Both the position numbers and the translations under genes were made by a program. A DNA stretch of 64,000 nt from Indolivaga alginatilytica (lineage in GTDB: Bacteria; Bacteroidota; Bacteroidia; Bacteroidales; Dysgonomonadaceae): contig NZ_QICL01000022.1 in NCBI RefSeq assembly GCF_003201355.1, forward strand, positions 1-64,000, given 5' to 3'. Positions 8,859-17,670 of this stretch are shown here, in pieces; the stretch's first letter is position 1; the number at the start of each line of letters is the position of its first letter. A model generated the notes under the pieces. The model made no database searches. It saw nothing but the letters and a program-made list of their open reading frames with translations, and was not told the origin of the DNA.

Positions 8859-11312
8859 ATGCTATATGTTGATGTAATAGTTCCACTGCCATTGTCAGGA
8901 GTGTTTACTTATAAGATACCCGATCTGCTTGCAGATCGGGTTATTGTTGGTAGCAGGGTCATTGTGCAGTTTGGTAAGAAGAAATTCTATACTGCAATTA
9001 TTCATCGTATATACGATTCGGATGAGCCCAAAACGGGGATAAAAGAAATAATATCCGTCTTAGATGATTATCCCATAGTTTTGCCCGAACAGCTTCAGTT
9101 TTGGGAGTGGATTTCCTCCTACTATATGTGTACTTTGGGCGAGATTTATAAGGCGGCATTGCCGTCGGCTTTAAAATTGGAGAGTGAGACTCTTGTTTTT
9201 CTGGATGCTTCTTTTGAAGCCAAAGAGCCTTTTACTGCCAATGAGACGAAGGTGTTCGATGTGCTTTCGGATTCAAAGCCACTCCGTATTTCCGAAATCG
9301 AGAAACTTACGGGAATCTCAAATGCTATTCCCTATGTAAAATCTCTCGCAGATAAAGGGGCGGCATATCTGAATGAAAACATACAAAACAAATACACTGC
9401 AAAAACAGAGGCTTCGATACGATTGGCTAAAAACTATTCGGAAAGCGAACTCAATGAGATTTTGAATAATCTAAAACGAGCTAAAAAACAAGAGCAGGCA
9501 TTGATCTTATTTCTTGAACTGAAAAAAGAAGAGGGAGATCATCCTGAGTTTTTTATTCAGAAAAAACTATTCTTAGGACAAACAGGAATAAGTTCTTCTG
9601 TTGTAGATGCTCTGATAGAAAGGGGAGTTTTAGTATCGTTTCAGAATGAGATAGGACGCTTCGACTATGGAGATTCTGATCTTCTTTCGTCTAAAATACT
9701 TAATCCTTTTCAGGAAAAGGCATACAACGAAATTTACGACAACTTCAAAGAGAAACAGGTGGTGTTGCTTCATGGGGTGACATCTTCGGGGAAAACCGAA
9801 ATATATATTCAATTAATAAAAGATGCTATTGAGCGTGGCGAACGGGTTTTGTATCTTTTGCCGGAGATAGCATTGACTACTCAAATAACGGAACGGCTTA
9901 AATCGGTTTTCGGAAATAAATTACTGGTGTATCATTCCAGATTCAATGACAATGAACGTGCTGAAACATGGCAGTCTTTGCTTCAAAAAGAAGAATGTCA
10001 AGTGGTATTAGGTGCACGCTCGGCTGTCTTTCTTCCTTTACGAAATCTAGGGTTGGTTATTGTGGACGAAGAACACGAGGCTTCTTACAAGCAACAAGAT
10101 CCTGCTCCACGTTATAATGCGCGTAATGCGGCTATTGTATTGGCAGGCATTCATCAGACAAAAACATTGCTGGGAACGGCAACCCCTGCGATCGAAACGT
10201 ATTACAATGCCCTTTCGGGACGATATGGTTTGGTTACCCTAAGTAAACGTCATTCTGAAATAGAGCTGCCCGAAATAGTACCTGTAAATACCAAAGATCT
10301 CAGGAAAAGAAAACAAATGAAGTCTATCTTATCACCTCCGTTGGTAGAGGAAATGAGAAATGCTTTAGGACGAGACGAACAAGTTATTTTGTTTCAAAAC
10401 CGTAGAGGGTTTGCTCCTTTGATAGAATGTAAAACCTGTTCATGGACTCCTAAATGTCTGCATTGCGATGTAAGCCTTACTTTCCATAAAGGGCAACGGG
10501 TAATGGTTTGTCACTATTGTGGAGCAGTTTATTCTATACCTACCGAATGTCCGGAATGTAAAACCCCGACATTGGAAATGCAAGGGTATGGAACGGAAAG
10601 AATCGAGGAATTGGTACAAGAAACTATTCCTGAAGCAAATGTAGTTCGCATGGATTTTGATACAACCCGAAGCAAAAGATCTTTTGAGCGAATAATTGCT
10701 GATTTCGAGGCGAATAAAACCAATGTTCTGGTAGGTACTCAGATGGTTTCTAAAGGTCTCGATTTTGATAATGTGAGTGTAGTGGGTATTCTCAATGCCG
10801 ACAGTATGCTTAATTATCCCGATTTTAGAGCACACGAACGTGCCTTTCAATTGATGATGCAGGTGAGCGGGCGTGCAGGCAGAAGACATAAACGTGGTTT
10901 GGTGCTATTGCAGACGGCTCATCCCGGACATCCTATTATTTCTTATATAAGAAATAACGATTATGCTTCGTTCTATGAAACGCAAATAAACGAACGTCAG
11001 TTGTTCCGGTATCCTCCTTTTTATCGATTGATCGAAATTGTAATACGAGGCAGGGAGGAGCATGTTGTTGATGGCTTGGCTGTGGAGTTTGCTCAGGTGC
11101 TTCGGCAATCTTTTCAGGAAAGGGTTTTAGGACCTGTAAAGCCGGGGATTTCGAGGGTGCAATCTCTCTATATTCGTAAAATTGTATTGAAAATCGAAAA
11201 TCAGGCATCGCCTCAGAAAATCAGAGAGTTGATCGAATTCTATCAAAAGCAGGTGATGCAAAATCCGAATTATAAATCAGTACTTTTGCATTATGATGTT
11301 GATCCGATGTAA
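8859..11312 (+). CDS. priA: Primosomal protein N' (replication restart helicase PriA)
   Basis: PriA reloads the replisome at stalled forks as a 3'-5' DNA helicase. The 817-residue protein has the N-terminal DNA-binding domain, the Walker A loop HGVTSSGKTE near residues 302-312, a DEEH Walker B box near residue 405, and helicase motifs GTATPAIETY and SGRAGR. Between the helicase lobes is the zinc-binding insertion with paired cysteines (CKTC, CLHC, CHYC, CPEC; residues 525-570). Length and order are normal. The ATG at 8859 lies 5 bp after the upstream barrel gene. Confidence 0.96.
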   Translation: MLYVDVIVPLPLSGVFTYKIPDLLADRVIVGSRVIVQFGKKKFYTAIIHRIYDSDEPKTGIKEIISVLDDYPIVLPEQLQFWEWISSYYMCTLGEIYKAALPSALKLESETLVFLDASFEAKEPFTANETKVFDVLSDSKPLRISEIEKLTGISNAIPYVKSLADKGAAYLNENIQNKYTAKTEASIRLAKNYSESELNEILNNLKRAKKQEQALILFLELKKEEGDHPEFFIQKKLFLGQTGISSSVVDALIERGVLVSFQNEIGRFDYGDSDLLSSKILNPFQEKAYNEIYDNFKEKQVVLLHGVTSSGKTEIYIQLIKDAIERGERVLYLLPEIALTTQITERLKSVFGNKLLVYHSRFNDNERAETWQSLLQKEECQVVLGARSAVFLPLRNLGLVIVDEEHEASYKQQDPAPRYNARNAAIVLAGIHQTKTLLGTATPAIETYYNALSGRYGLVTLSKRHSEIELPEIVPVNTKDLRKRKQMKSILSPPLVEEMRNALGRDEQVILFQNRRGFAPLIECKTCSWTPKCLHCDVSLTFHKGQRVMVCHYCGAVYSIPTECPECKTPTLEMQGYGTERIEELVQETIPEANVVRMDFDTTRSKRSFERIIADFEANKTNVLVGTQMVSKGLDFDNVSVVGILNADSMLNYPDFRAHERAFQLMMQVSGRAGRRHKRGLVLLQTAHPGHPIISYIRNNDYASFYETQINERQLFRYPPFYRLIEIVIRGREEHVVDGLAVEFAQVLRQSFQERVLGPVKPGISRVQSLYIRKIVLKIENQASPQKIRELIEFYQKQVMQNPNYKSVLLHYDVDPM

Positions 11313-11314
11313 GG

Positions 11315-11391
11315 TAAGGTCGCAGACCTTTTTATAGCTTTGGCAAATATAGTAACGATAGATAGCTTTGATTGTGAGAATACAGTTATTA
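11315..11391 (+). repeat. Dispersed hairpin repeat between priA and vanX-like gene
   Basis: The copy begins three bases after the priA stop with AAGGTCGCAGACCTT, then TTTATAGCTTTGGCAAATATAGTAACGATAGATAG and a tail matching the other copies. The hairpin and T-run can serve as the priA terminator. The repeat tail runs into the start region of the next gene, where the candidate GTG and TTG starts lie inside it. Confidence 0.7.
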
Positions 11392-12129
11392 ATGATAATG
11401 ATTCCTCTTCTTGTTTTCCTTTTGTCGTGTCAGAACAAAGCGGACATAGTTCGTAGTGAAGTCTTGGTTGCGGACTCGGTGCAGTCTGTTGCAATAACAG
11501 TTGAGGAGGAGCAAACTCTTCCTGAATCTTCTATGGCTTTGTATCTCGAAGAACAAGGTTTAATAAATATTCATTCTTTAGATTCGACCATTCGTATCGA
11601 TTTAAAATATGCTACAACGGATAATTTCACCAAAGAAATACTTTATGATGATCTTACAGATGCGTTTTTGCATCCTGTTGCCGCCCAGAAATTAATGAAG
11701 GCTCAACAGTTGCTTAAGGGGTATAATTCCGATTTATCATTGCTGATTTATGATGCTGCCAGACCTATGTCTGTTCAGACGAAAATGTATAAAGTAGTTG
11801 AGAATACTCCATACAGGGCATATGTTGCCGATCCGACTAAAACAGGTATGCATAATTATGGTATGGCTGTTGATCTGACAATCTGCAATTCTGATGGGGT
11901 GGCTTTGGATATGGGTACACCCTTTGATTTCTTCGGAAAGGCTGCCGGAATCAATCAGGAAGAACAGCTTTTAAAGGAAGGTTTGCTGACCAGAGAACAA
12001 ATAGATAATCGCAAATTGCTTCGCAAGGTTATGACGGAAGCCGGATTTATTACTATTAGAGGTGAATGGTGGCATTTTAATGCAGTCTCACGAGGTGAAG
12101 CGAAGAATACTGCCAAGCTTTTAGACTGA
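11374..12129 (+). CDS. D-alanyl-D-alanine dipeptidase, VanX-like lipoprotein
   Basis: This M15D zinc peptidase hydrolyses D-Ala-D-Ala. The zinc and catalytic motifs are GMHNYGMAVDLT (His and Asp ligands, near residue 163-174) and GEWWHFNA near the C-terminus. An N-terminal lipoprotein signal with lipobox FLLSC (Cys19 from the GTG at 11374) suggests membrane anchoring in the periplasm, with a probable role in peptidoglycan turnover rather than vancomycin resistance, since no vanHA genes are nearby. The start is uncertain: TTG 11368, GTG 11374 or ATG 11392. I prefer 11374, which gives a positively charged signal peptide. A decayed fragment of a similar gene lies at 12689-12718. Confidence 0.82.
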   Translation: MRIQLLMIMIPLLVFLLSCQNKADIVRSEVLVADSVQSVAITVEEEQTLPESSMALYLEEQGLINIHSLDSTIRIDLKYATTDNFTKEILYDDLTDAFLHPVAAQKLMKAQQLLKGYNSDLSLLIYDAARPMSVQTKMYKVVENTPYRAYVADPTKTGMHNYGMAVDLTICNSDGVALDMGTPFDFFGKAAGINQEEQLLKEGLLTREQIDNRKLLRKVMTEAGFITIRGEWWHFNAVSRGEAKNTAKLLD

Positions 12130-12218
12130 AATAGTAAATTTAGGTATGACCCTAAAATAAAGAAATAATATTTATGATATAATGCAAAAAAACGATATAA
12201 CACATATCTTTTTTTTAT

Positions 12219-12226
12219 TACATTTG
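12219..12226 (+). promoter_or_regulatory. Putative -7 promoter box
   Basis: TACATTTG fits the TAnnTTTG consensus and lies 27 bp before the start of the small lipoprotein gene at 12254. Confidence 0.45.
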
Positions 12227-12253
12227 ATTTTTTGAAACCATAATGTATACACT

Positions 12254-12637
12254 ATGAAACAATTACTTACGCTTATATTGTTATCCGTTGTATTTATCTC
12301 TTGCAACAAAGAGTATAAGTATGAAGTATATGCGAAGACCGGATTATTTTCTGATTTAGCAGATCAAAAGATTAGTGAAGATGTAATTAAAGAGTCAAAT
12401 GATTCTGCCGCTTTTGTGAAAGCTCATAGAAAATTCCTTATAAATATGCAGCTTAAATTTGATAGTAATAAAGATTTTCACCCCGAAATATATTATTTTA
12501 AGCTGATCAATCCTCAGGGAATAGATATTTCATCGGGTTCTTTTTTGAGTAACCCAAATGAAATAATGATCGAAAATGCTAGTTTTTGCCTAAGTGATGA
12601 ATTTAAGCAGTATATACAAAATATAGATTATGAGTAA
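12254..12637 (+). CDS. Small lipoprotein of unknown function
   Basis: The 127-residue protein opens with a clear lipoprotein signal (LILLSVVFISC, Cys17) and then a hydrophilic domain of about 110 residues. I do not recognise the family. The mature part alternates charged stretches with the possible strands KYEVYAKTG and EIYYFKLINPQG and could be a small beta-sandwich. It lies between the VanX-like gene and a vanX-like remnant with its own promoter-like box. Probably periplasmic-side or surface-anchored; the role is unknown. Confidence 0.6.
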   Translation: MKQLLTLILLSVVFISCNKEYKYEVYAKTGLFSDLADQKISEDVIKESNDSAAFVKAHRKFLINMQLKFDSNKDFHPEIYYFKLINPQGIDISSGSFLSNPNEIMIENASFCLSDEFKQYIQNIDYE

Positions 12638-12688
12638 ATTAAAACCTGTCAATATGTGATTGTGGTGGCGTAGGTTTATATATGGTAT

Positions 12689-12718
12689 ATGGGCACGCCT
12701 TTTGATTTCTTTGGTAAG
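12689..12718 (+). pseudogene. Remnant of a VanX-like dipeptidase gene
   Basis: Ten codons translate to MGTPFDFFGK, identical to residues in the intact VanX-like protein upstream (coding bases about 11911-11940). Several codons differ at synonymous positions. Weaker similarity extends about 20 bases upstream (GTGGCGTAGG against GTGGCTTTGG, with an in-frame stop). The surrounding open frame (12660-12845) is not a credible gene. I read this as a decayed paralogue. Confidence 0.55.
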
Positions 12719-12802
12719 CAACATCTATAGTTGTTATAAATCTAAAGTGTATCATCAGATGCTTTTTTTACTTAGTTTGATCTGTATTGTCCTAGATGTT
12801 TA

Positions 12803-13336
12803 TTATGTTTCTCTTTTCAATAAAGAATACATTATCATGTCGTAGTATTTAGAATTCCAGAACATCCACTCTCTTAAAACTCCCTCTTTGGTAAAATTCA
12901 TTTTATGCAGAGCTTTTTCGGAGGACTCGTTACCCGACATAACTTCTGCCTCGATTCTGTTTATTTCGAGTTCTTTAAAGCCGTAAGATATAATTGCTTT
13001 TAGAGCCTCTGTGATATATCCGTTGTTCCAGTATTCTTTTTGTAAATCGTATCCGATATTGGCTCTGTGATGTTTTGTGTAATTGTTGAATCCTATTGTT
13101 CCGATTATGCTTTGCTCTCCTTTCAGAGCGATCCCCCAGCGGATTGCTAATCCTTCTGTAAAACGGCTTTGATACCAGTCTATAAATTTTTGTGCATCCT
13201 TTGGTTCTTTAAAAGGTAATAAATTGTAAAATCTGGTAACTTCGGGGTTACTGAAAATTTGAAATAAATCATTCAGATGATCCTGTTTAATCTCGATGAG
13301 ACTTAATCTTTCTGTGTGTAATAGGGGGAACTGCAT
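12803..13336 (-). CDS. GNAT family N-acetyltransferase (RimJ/RimL type)
   Basis: The 177-residue protein has the RimJ/RimL pattern: an LHTERLSLIEI opening, IGYDLQKEYWNNGYITEAL at the acetyl-CoA pyrophosphate loop (residues 95-113) and NRIEAEVMSGNESSEKALHKMNF near residue 130-153. These enzymes move an acetyl group from acetyl-CoA to protein N-termini or small molecules; the substrate is not predictable here. It is convergent with the small lipoprotein region and divergent from dnaX. Length is normal for a single-domain GNAT. Confidence 0.85.
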   Translation of the reverse strand: MQFPLLHTERLSLIEIKQDHLNDLFQIFSNPEVTRFYNLLPFKEPKDAQKFIDWYQSRFTEGLAIRWGIALKGEQSIIGTIGFNNYTKHHRANIGYDLQKEYWNNGYITEALKAIISYGFKELEINRIEAEVMSGNESSEKALHKMNFTKEGVLREWMFWNSKYYDMIMYSLLKRET

Positions 13337-13397
13337 ACAAGTGCGATTTATATTTAAAGCTAAAAGTAACTAGATTTTTCCGTTTTTATATAAAATA

Positions 13398-13434
13398 AAG
13401 ATCAAAGCAATAAAAAAACGTGCTTAGCCTTAAT
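13398..13434 (-). repeat. Degenerate copy of the dispersed hairpin repeat
   Basis: The plus strand reads ATCAAAGCAATAAAA then a decayed hairpin ending GCCTTA. This matches the reverse-complemented repeat core (ACCAAAGCAATAAAAAGGTC...GACCTTA). It lies upstream of dnaX. Confidence 0.4.
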
Positions 13435-13457
13435 TTTAAAAAGCCCGATTTTTTTCT

Positions 13458-13465
13458 TAGATTTG
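13458..13465 (+). promoter_or_regulatory. Putative -7 box of dnaX
   Basis: TAGATTTG matches TAnnTTTG and lies 24 bp upstream of the dnaX ATG. No clear -33 TTTG is visible. Confidence 0.4.
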
Positions 13466-13489
13466 TATTTGTAAAATGAAATACTTCAA

Positions 13490-15210
13490 ATGGATAATTA
13501 TATAGTTTCGGCACGTAAATACAGACCATCGACATTTAAGTCGGTAGTGGGGCAGCGTGCGTTGACAACTACGCTCAAAAATGCAATTGCAACCAATAAA
13601 CTGGCTCATGCCTACCTGTTCTGCGGACCTCGTGGAGTGGGTAAAACTACGTGTGCCCGTATATTTGCAAAAACGATTAACTGCCTTTCGCCGTTAGCTG
13701 ACGGTGAAGCATGTAATACGTGCGAATCGTGTGTAGCTTTTAACGATCAGCGATCTTTTAATATTCATGAACTGGATGCGGCATCCAATAATTCGGTGGA
13801 CGATATTCGTTCATTGATCGATCAGGTGCGTATTCCTCCACAGATCGGGAAATATAAAGTCTACATTATAGATGAGGTTCATATGTTGTCATCATCAGCA
13901 TTTAATGCTTTTTTGAAAACATTGGAAGAGCCTCCTCACCATGCTATTTTTATTTTAGCAACAACTGAGAAACATAAGATACTGCCGACTATTCTTTCAC
14001 GTTGCCAAATCTATGATTTCAGCCGTATCAGTATAACGGATACTGTTGAGCATTTAAAATATGTAGCTTCACAGGAAGGCGTTAATGCAGAATTGGAAGC
14101 ATTAAACGTTTTGGCTCAAAAATCGGATGGGGGGATGCGTGATGCACTTTCCATATTTGATCAGGTAGTCAGCTTTACAGGAGGTAATGTTACATACAAG
14201 GCTGTTATTGACAACCTGAATGTGCTTGATTACGAATACTATTTCAAACTGACGGATGCAGTCCTTACAAACAATGTAGTGGATAGCTTACTTATTTTGA
14301 ATGATATTCTTAATAAGGGTTTCGATGGTCATAATATTGTTTCGGGAGTTGCTTCGCATTTCCGTGACTTGCTGGTCTGTAAAGATCCTCGTACAGCCGA
14401 ATTGTTTGAGGTTGGAGCATCTATCCGCGAAAGATATGTGGCTACATCTCAGAGATGCCCTGTCGAACTTTTATATAGAGCTATTGAGCTTGTTAATGAG
14501 TGTGACCTGAATTACAGAGTTAGTAAAAATAAAAAGCTTCTAATCGAACTGACGTTAATCCGCTTGTGTCAGCTTTCGAGCAATCCACAATCAGTGGACG
14601 AAAAAAAAAAGTCATAATTGAACCTATCTTTCCTGTTGGGGAGGCAGCATCTGGTGCTCAACCTGCTCCGGCAAGAACTGCGGGGGCATCTTCCCAAGCC
14701 GCCTCTGCTGCTCCACCTGCAACGGTAAGGCAACAGCCTAAAACTGCAAGAAGCTCTTCTATTTCGGGCTTCGGTGTATCTCTTTCTGCCCTTTCTCAAA
14801 AAAACACAGAAGAAGAGGTTGTTGAGGCTCAGCAAACCGAAATTCTGTCTGAAACTTTTACTCCCTTGCAATTGCTTAGCGAGTGGAAGGCATATGCTGA
14901 ATCTATTCCCGAAGAGCATCATCTAAAGAATACAATGCTTAACTGTTTACCCGATCTTCTGAATAGGGATACTTTTGAGGTTGTTGTTAATAATCCTGTG
15001 CAAGAACAGAGGTTGTTGGATAATGCTGTTAATATAATGCCGATTCTTCGTAAGAATCTGAGGAATACTCTGGTGCAAATGAAGGTAAGAGTGACAGTGG
15101 AGAATGAAAAAAAGCTGGGATTCACGTCTTTAGAAAAATTTAATCTGATGGTTGAGCAAAACGAAACCGTAAAGAGACTAAAGGATGAATTTGGCCTCGA
15201 ATTGATGTAG
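13490..15210 (+). CDS. dnaX: DNA polymerase III subunits gamma/tau, joined by -1 frameshift
   Basis: DnaX is the clamp-loader ATPase of the replicative polymerase. Frame 0 (13490-14617, 375 residues) holds the whole AAA+ core: Walker A GPRGVGKTT near residue 50, four zinc cysteines (CLSP, CNTCESC), the IIDEVHML Walker B and the LEEPPHHAIFILATTE sensor block. It then stops. The tau-specific part (proline- and alanine-rich linker plus C-terminal domain) lies in the -1 frame to 15210. An A10 run followed by G (14601-14611) joins them and would give a fusion of about 573 residues. A programmed frameshift or transcriptional slippage would make a short gamma-like form and a long tau form, as in E. 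coli or Thermus. A fixed indel or sequencing error is the alternative. Confidence 0.85.
14601..14611 (+). other. dnaX slippery A-run (frameshift site)
   Basis: Ten A residues then G give the frame-0 codons GAA-AAA-AAA-AAG followed by TCA-TAA. A -1 shift on A-AAA-AAG enters the frame GTC-ATA-ATT that carries the tau domain. The run contains the heptamer A AAA AAG used by E. coli dnaX. I could not confirm an upstream Shine-Dalgarno-like stimulator or a stable downstream hairpin by eye, although the following 100 bases are GC-rich. Confidence 0.7.
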
Positions 15211-15252
15211 TAAAAAAAAGATGAGAAATAATTGAATTTTTTTCTGATTTTA

Positions 15253-15283
15253 TTTGCAGCAAAAGAAAAAAGACATATCTTTG
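15253..15283 (+). promoter_or_regulatory. Promoter of tRNA-Val
   Basis: TTTG at 15253-15256 and TATCTTTG at 15276-15283 are separated by 19 bp, a near-perfect Bacteroidetes -33/-7 promoter. Transcription should start about 25 bp before the tRNA. Confidence 0.75.
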
Positions 15284-15317
15284 CATCGCATTTGAGAGAA
15301 AATGCTACCCTTTAAAA

Positions 15318-15392
15318 GGGCGATTAGCTCAGTTGGTTCAGAGCATCTGGTTTACACCCAGAGGGTCGGGGGTTCGAATCCCTCATCGCCCA
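15318..15392 (+). tRNA. tRNA-Val (anticodon TAC)
   Basis: Acceptor GGGCGAT/ATCGCCC, D arm GCTC/GAGC, anticodon stem TCTGG/CCAGA with loop TTTACAC, and T arm GGGGG-TTCGAAT-CCCTC form a full cloverleaf. The discriminator is A and CCA is not encoded. Anticodon TAC reads valine codons. Confidence 0.95.
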
Positions 15393-15394
15393 CA

Positions 15395-15432
15395 AAAGAA
15401 ACATCTACAAATTTCTTTGTAGATGTTTCTTT
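15395..15432 (+). terminator. Terminator of tRNA-Val
   Basis: A perfect 17-bp inverted repeat (15395-15411 with 15416-15432) with a 4-nt loop starts three bases after the tRNA and ends in a T-run. Confidence 0.85.
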
Positions 15433-15562
15433 TTGTTATATATTACTTCCGTTGTGTCGCTACAAAAAAAAGAAGAAGCACATTGGCTTCTTCTGAAATT
15501 GAATATCTTTTACTTCCTTATCCTGATAGAAAAATTACGATATATCCGCTAAGAATATATTA

Positions 15563-16618
15563 TCAGATACTAAAGTCTACGCTGATCGCGAAATATTGTT
15601 CCGATTTACCTCTGGTCGGATTTACATTGCGGATATTAGGTGATATCTTTAATTGTTTTGCGGGTTGGAATTCGAAACCTAAAATTACAAGTTGTCCGTC
15701 AAGTTTATTCCAATCGCCGGGGTAGTTGTCTGCTTGAGTTGATTCGGTTAAATCGTAACGCCCGTATATCCCATATTTAGAACCTAGTTTCATTGAAGAG
15801 TAGAACGAGAAGCCGTGATAATCTTTCTTTTCTATAAATCCCAGATTGTAAAGGTGGTTGTATTCTGCACCGAGAGAAACTTTTTTGTTTTGGTATCCAA
15901 CAAATAGTGCTGTAATGTATTTGTTCTTATAATTGACTCCTGTTACTCCTTCGGGGAGTTTGTCCCGTAGATCTTCACTTTCGTTGTAAACATCGCCATA
16001 AGCTCTTAAGATAAGTCCTTTGATGGGTCTTGCCGTAATGCCTAGTGCGTAGCGTGCGCTGGTGCTTTTCTGAATTTTTCGTATGCCCTGACCGTTGGTG
16101 AATGAAACGTCAACGGAGAATATGGGGTTGAAGGCATATTCGGCAGTAATACCAAGGTCTACGCTGGGTCCCATATTGTTTAGATCTTGATAAGATTTCT
16201 CTACATATCGGTGTCCCCAGTATGTTTCTTGCAGATTGTACTCCAGTAGACCAAGTAGACCAAAGCTAACATTCAAACCGTTGTCTTTCCAGTTGACAAA
16301 AGCGTTACGTACATACATATTTACGGTATTGGCATCGGTGCCGGAGATGGGTGATTGGTAAGAAGCTCCATCCAGTACTAATTGAGCTTGCCATGTAGGT
16401 GTGAACTTGTAGTTGTAGCCTAGGAACGCCCGGCCGATATTAAAACCTCTTACATGTTCTGCATTGCCTAATCCTATACTGTAATCGAGGAAGCCTTTTG
16501 CTATAACGGTTCCTGTGGGTTTGAAGCTGACAGTGTCTTGTGTAGATGGTGTTTGTGCGTACATGGAGGCAGATAGAAAGAGAATCGAGATAAGGTGATA
16601 AATTTTATTCATGTTCAA
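15563..16618 (-). CDS. Outer-membrane porin-like beta-barrel protein
   Basis: The 351-residue protein has a signal peptide ending near SMYAQ. A strand-rich barrel follows, with many aromatic-ended segments (GFNIGRAFLGYNYKF, WQAQLVLDGASY, NAFVNWKDNGLNVSFGLLG) and a last strand YFAISVDFSI. The layout resembles porins of the OprO/OprP or phosphate-selective type, which Bacteroidetes genomes often carry without known substrate. The start may be the second Met (16612). The gene stands alone, with its 3' end toward tRNA-Val and no obvious partner transporter. Confidence 0.72.
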   Translation of the reverse strand: MNMNKIYHLISILFLSASMYAQTPSTQDTVSFKPTGTVIAKGFLDYSIGLGNAEHVRGFNIGRAFLGYNYKFTPTWQAQLVLDGASYQSPISGTDANTVNMYVRNAFVNWKDNGLNVSFGLLGLLEYNLQETYWGHRYVEKSYQDLNNMGPSVDLGITAEYAFNPIFSVDVSFTNGQGIRKIQKSTSARYALGITARPIKGLILRAYGDVYNESEDLRDKLPEGVTGVNYKNKYITALFVGYQNKKVSLGAEYNHLYNLGFIEKKDYHGFSFYSSMKLGSKYGIYGRYDLTESTQADNYPGDWNKLDGQLVILGFEFQPAKQLKISPNIRNVNPTRGKSEQYFAISVDFSI

Positions 16619-16725
16619 TTTTCATTAAATTTTTACAAATGAAATCCAATAAGGTTAAATAGGTATTTCGAGATTGTTAAGATACGGTTAATAGTGATTA
16701 AGGGCACGCAACAACGGAGTGATGG

Positions 16726-16772
16726 CATAAAGCAAAAGCTCATGGTTCTGAATCATGAGCTTTTGCTTTATG
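16726..16772. terminator. Terminator downstream of the XRE regulator
   Basis: A perfect 19-bp inverted repeat (16726-16744 with 16754-16772) with a 9-nt loop lies just after the 3' end of the minus-strand regulator at 16787 and upstream of the porin gene. Confidence 0.8.
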
Positions 16773-16786
16773 TAAATTCTTCGGAA

Positions 16787-17224
16787 TTATTTCTTATTCT
16801 TAAGTAACTCTTCTAGCAGGGCTATTTTTTCTTTCTCTACTTCTACCAGGCGTTCGTAGAGAGCTGTTTTCTCATTGGATAATTCTATAATCTTCTCTAT
16901 AGGATTGTAGATATTTGTGTTTTCTCCTATTAGTCCCACAGTTCCTACTTGACTGCCATCCTCGAAGGTATTATTTTCGATATAAATGGTTGCAGGATCT
17001 TCTTCGAGTTCTTTAATTAACTCAACAGAAACATTCAAAACCTGAGCAATCTTCACTAGAGTCTCATCATCTATCTCTTGTTTTTGTTCATAAAGAGAAA
17101 CCGCTTGCTGGGTAATATTCAGAGCCGAAGCTATTGTTTCTTGCTTGATACCCATTGCCTGACGTAAGCGTCTGGCATTACGTCCCTGATGTTTTTTCTT
17201 AGTGGTTGTGTTACTTGTTTCCAT
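16787..17224 (-). CDS. XRE-family transcriptional regulator with C-terminal coiled coil
   Basis: The 145-residue protein begins with a basic tail, then a helix-turn-helix of the Cro/CI type at residues 16-70 (LRQAMGIKQETIASALNITQQAVSLYEQ). A short linker (GSQVGTVGLIGENTNIYNP) and a C-terminal heptad helix (residues 110-145, rich in Glu, Lys and Leu) follow, probably for dimerisation. The linker resembles small Bacteroidetes regulators with a GxxxGxxxxxxN stretch of unknown role. I chose ATG 17224; the upstream Met at 17245 overlaps the TATATTTG promoter box at 17243-17250. Targets are unknown. Confidence 0.8.
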   Translation of the reverse strand: METSNTTTKKKHQGRNARRLRQAMGIKQETIASALNITQQAVSLYEQKQEIDDETLVKIAQVLNVSVELIKELEEDPATIYIENNTFEDGSQVGTVGLIGENTNIYNPIEKIIELSNEKTALYERLVEVEKEKIALLEELLKNKK

Positions 17225-17242
17225 TATAACGTTATTTTTTAT

Positions 17243-17276
17243 CAAATATAGGAATGAAATATTTATTTACAGCAAA
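17243..17276 (-). promoter_or_regulatory. Promoter of the XRE regulator gene
   Basis: On the minus strand TTTG (plus 17273-17276) is followed after 22 bp by TATATTTG (plus 17243-17250). The spacing is slightly long, but the -7 box is perfect. The start at 17224 then has a leader of about 13 nt. Confidence 0.55.
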
Positions 17277-17670
17277 TGTATAAAAAATAAGTCGGGAAAA
17301 TGACTCGTAATTACAAGTCCTGATATTGTTACTACAAGCGCCGTTTTCTGCTTCTGTTTCGATAAATTTATTTTTATTTGTGGAGCATAAAACTCAGAGA
17401 TGTATTTCCTTCATGCTGAAAGAACGTGAGTTTGTTTTAATTCGATTTCAAAATCAATATTTAGAGACATAACAGTGCTAAAATTTATCTGAACAATCAA
17501 CTAACTGATATTTATCGATTTGTTATGGAGCATGAAGGGCGGGAAAGGCTAATCTTTTGGATTAGTCTTTCTTTGCTTGCGGTAAACGTTGGAGCCTATT
17601 CGGAAATCCTAAATTATATCTTTATATTTGAACAGACTAACAATTGTTTTAACTATACCTACTCCAGAAT
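17277..17670. other. Intergenic region with one stem-loop
   Basis: About 390 bases without a credible gene. The only structure I see is a stem-loop at 17544-17570 (11-bp stem with one G-U pair, loop TTTTG) followed by T-rich sequence, which could terminate plus-strand transcription or attenuate the next gene. Confidence 0.5.

Noticed and set aside
10440-10889. 149-codon frame antisense to priA
   Set aside because: It lies entirely inside a well-supported gene on the opposite strand and reads as a shadow of it.
12660-12845. 61-codon frame on the plus strand
   Set aside because: It has no start context or family, contains only the short VanX-like fragment in context, and overlaps the end of the GNAT gene. 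Treated as pseudogene remnant DNA.
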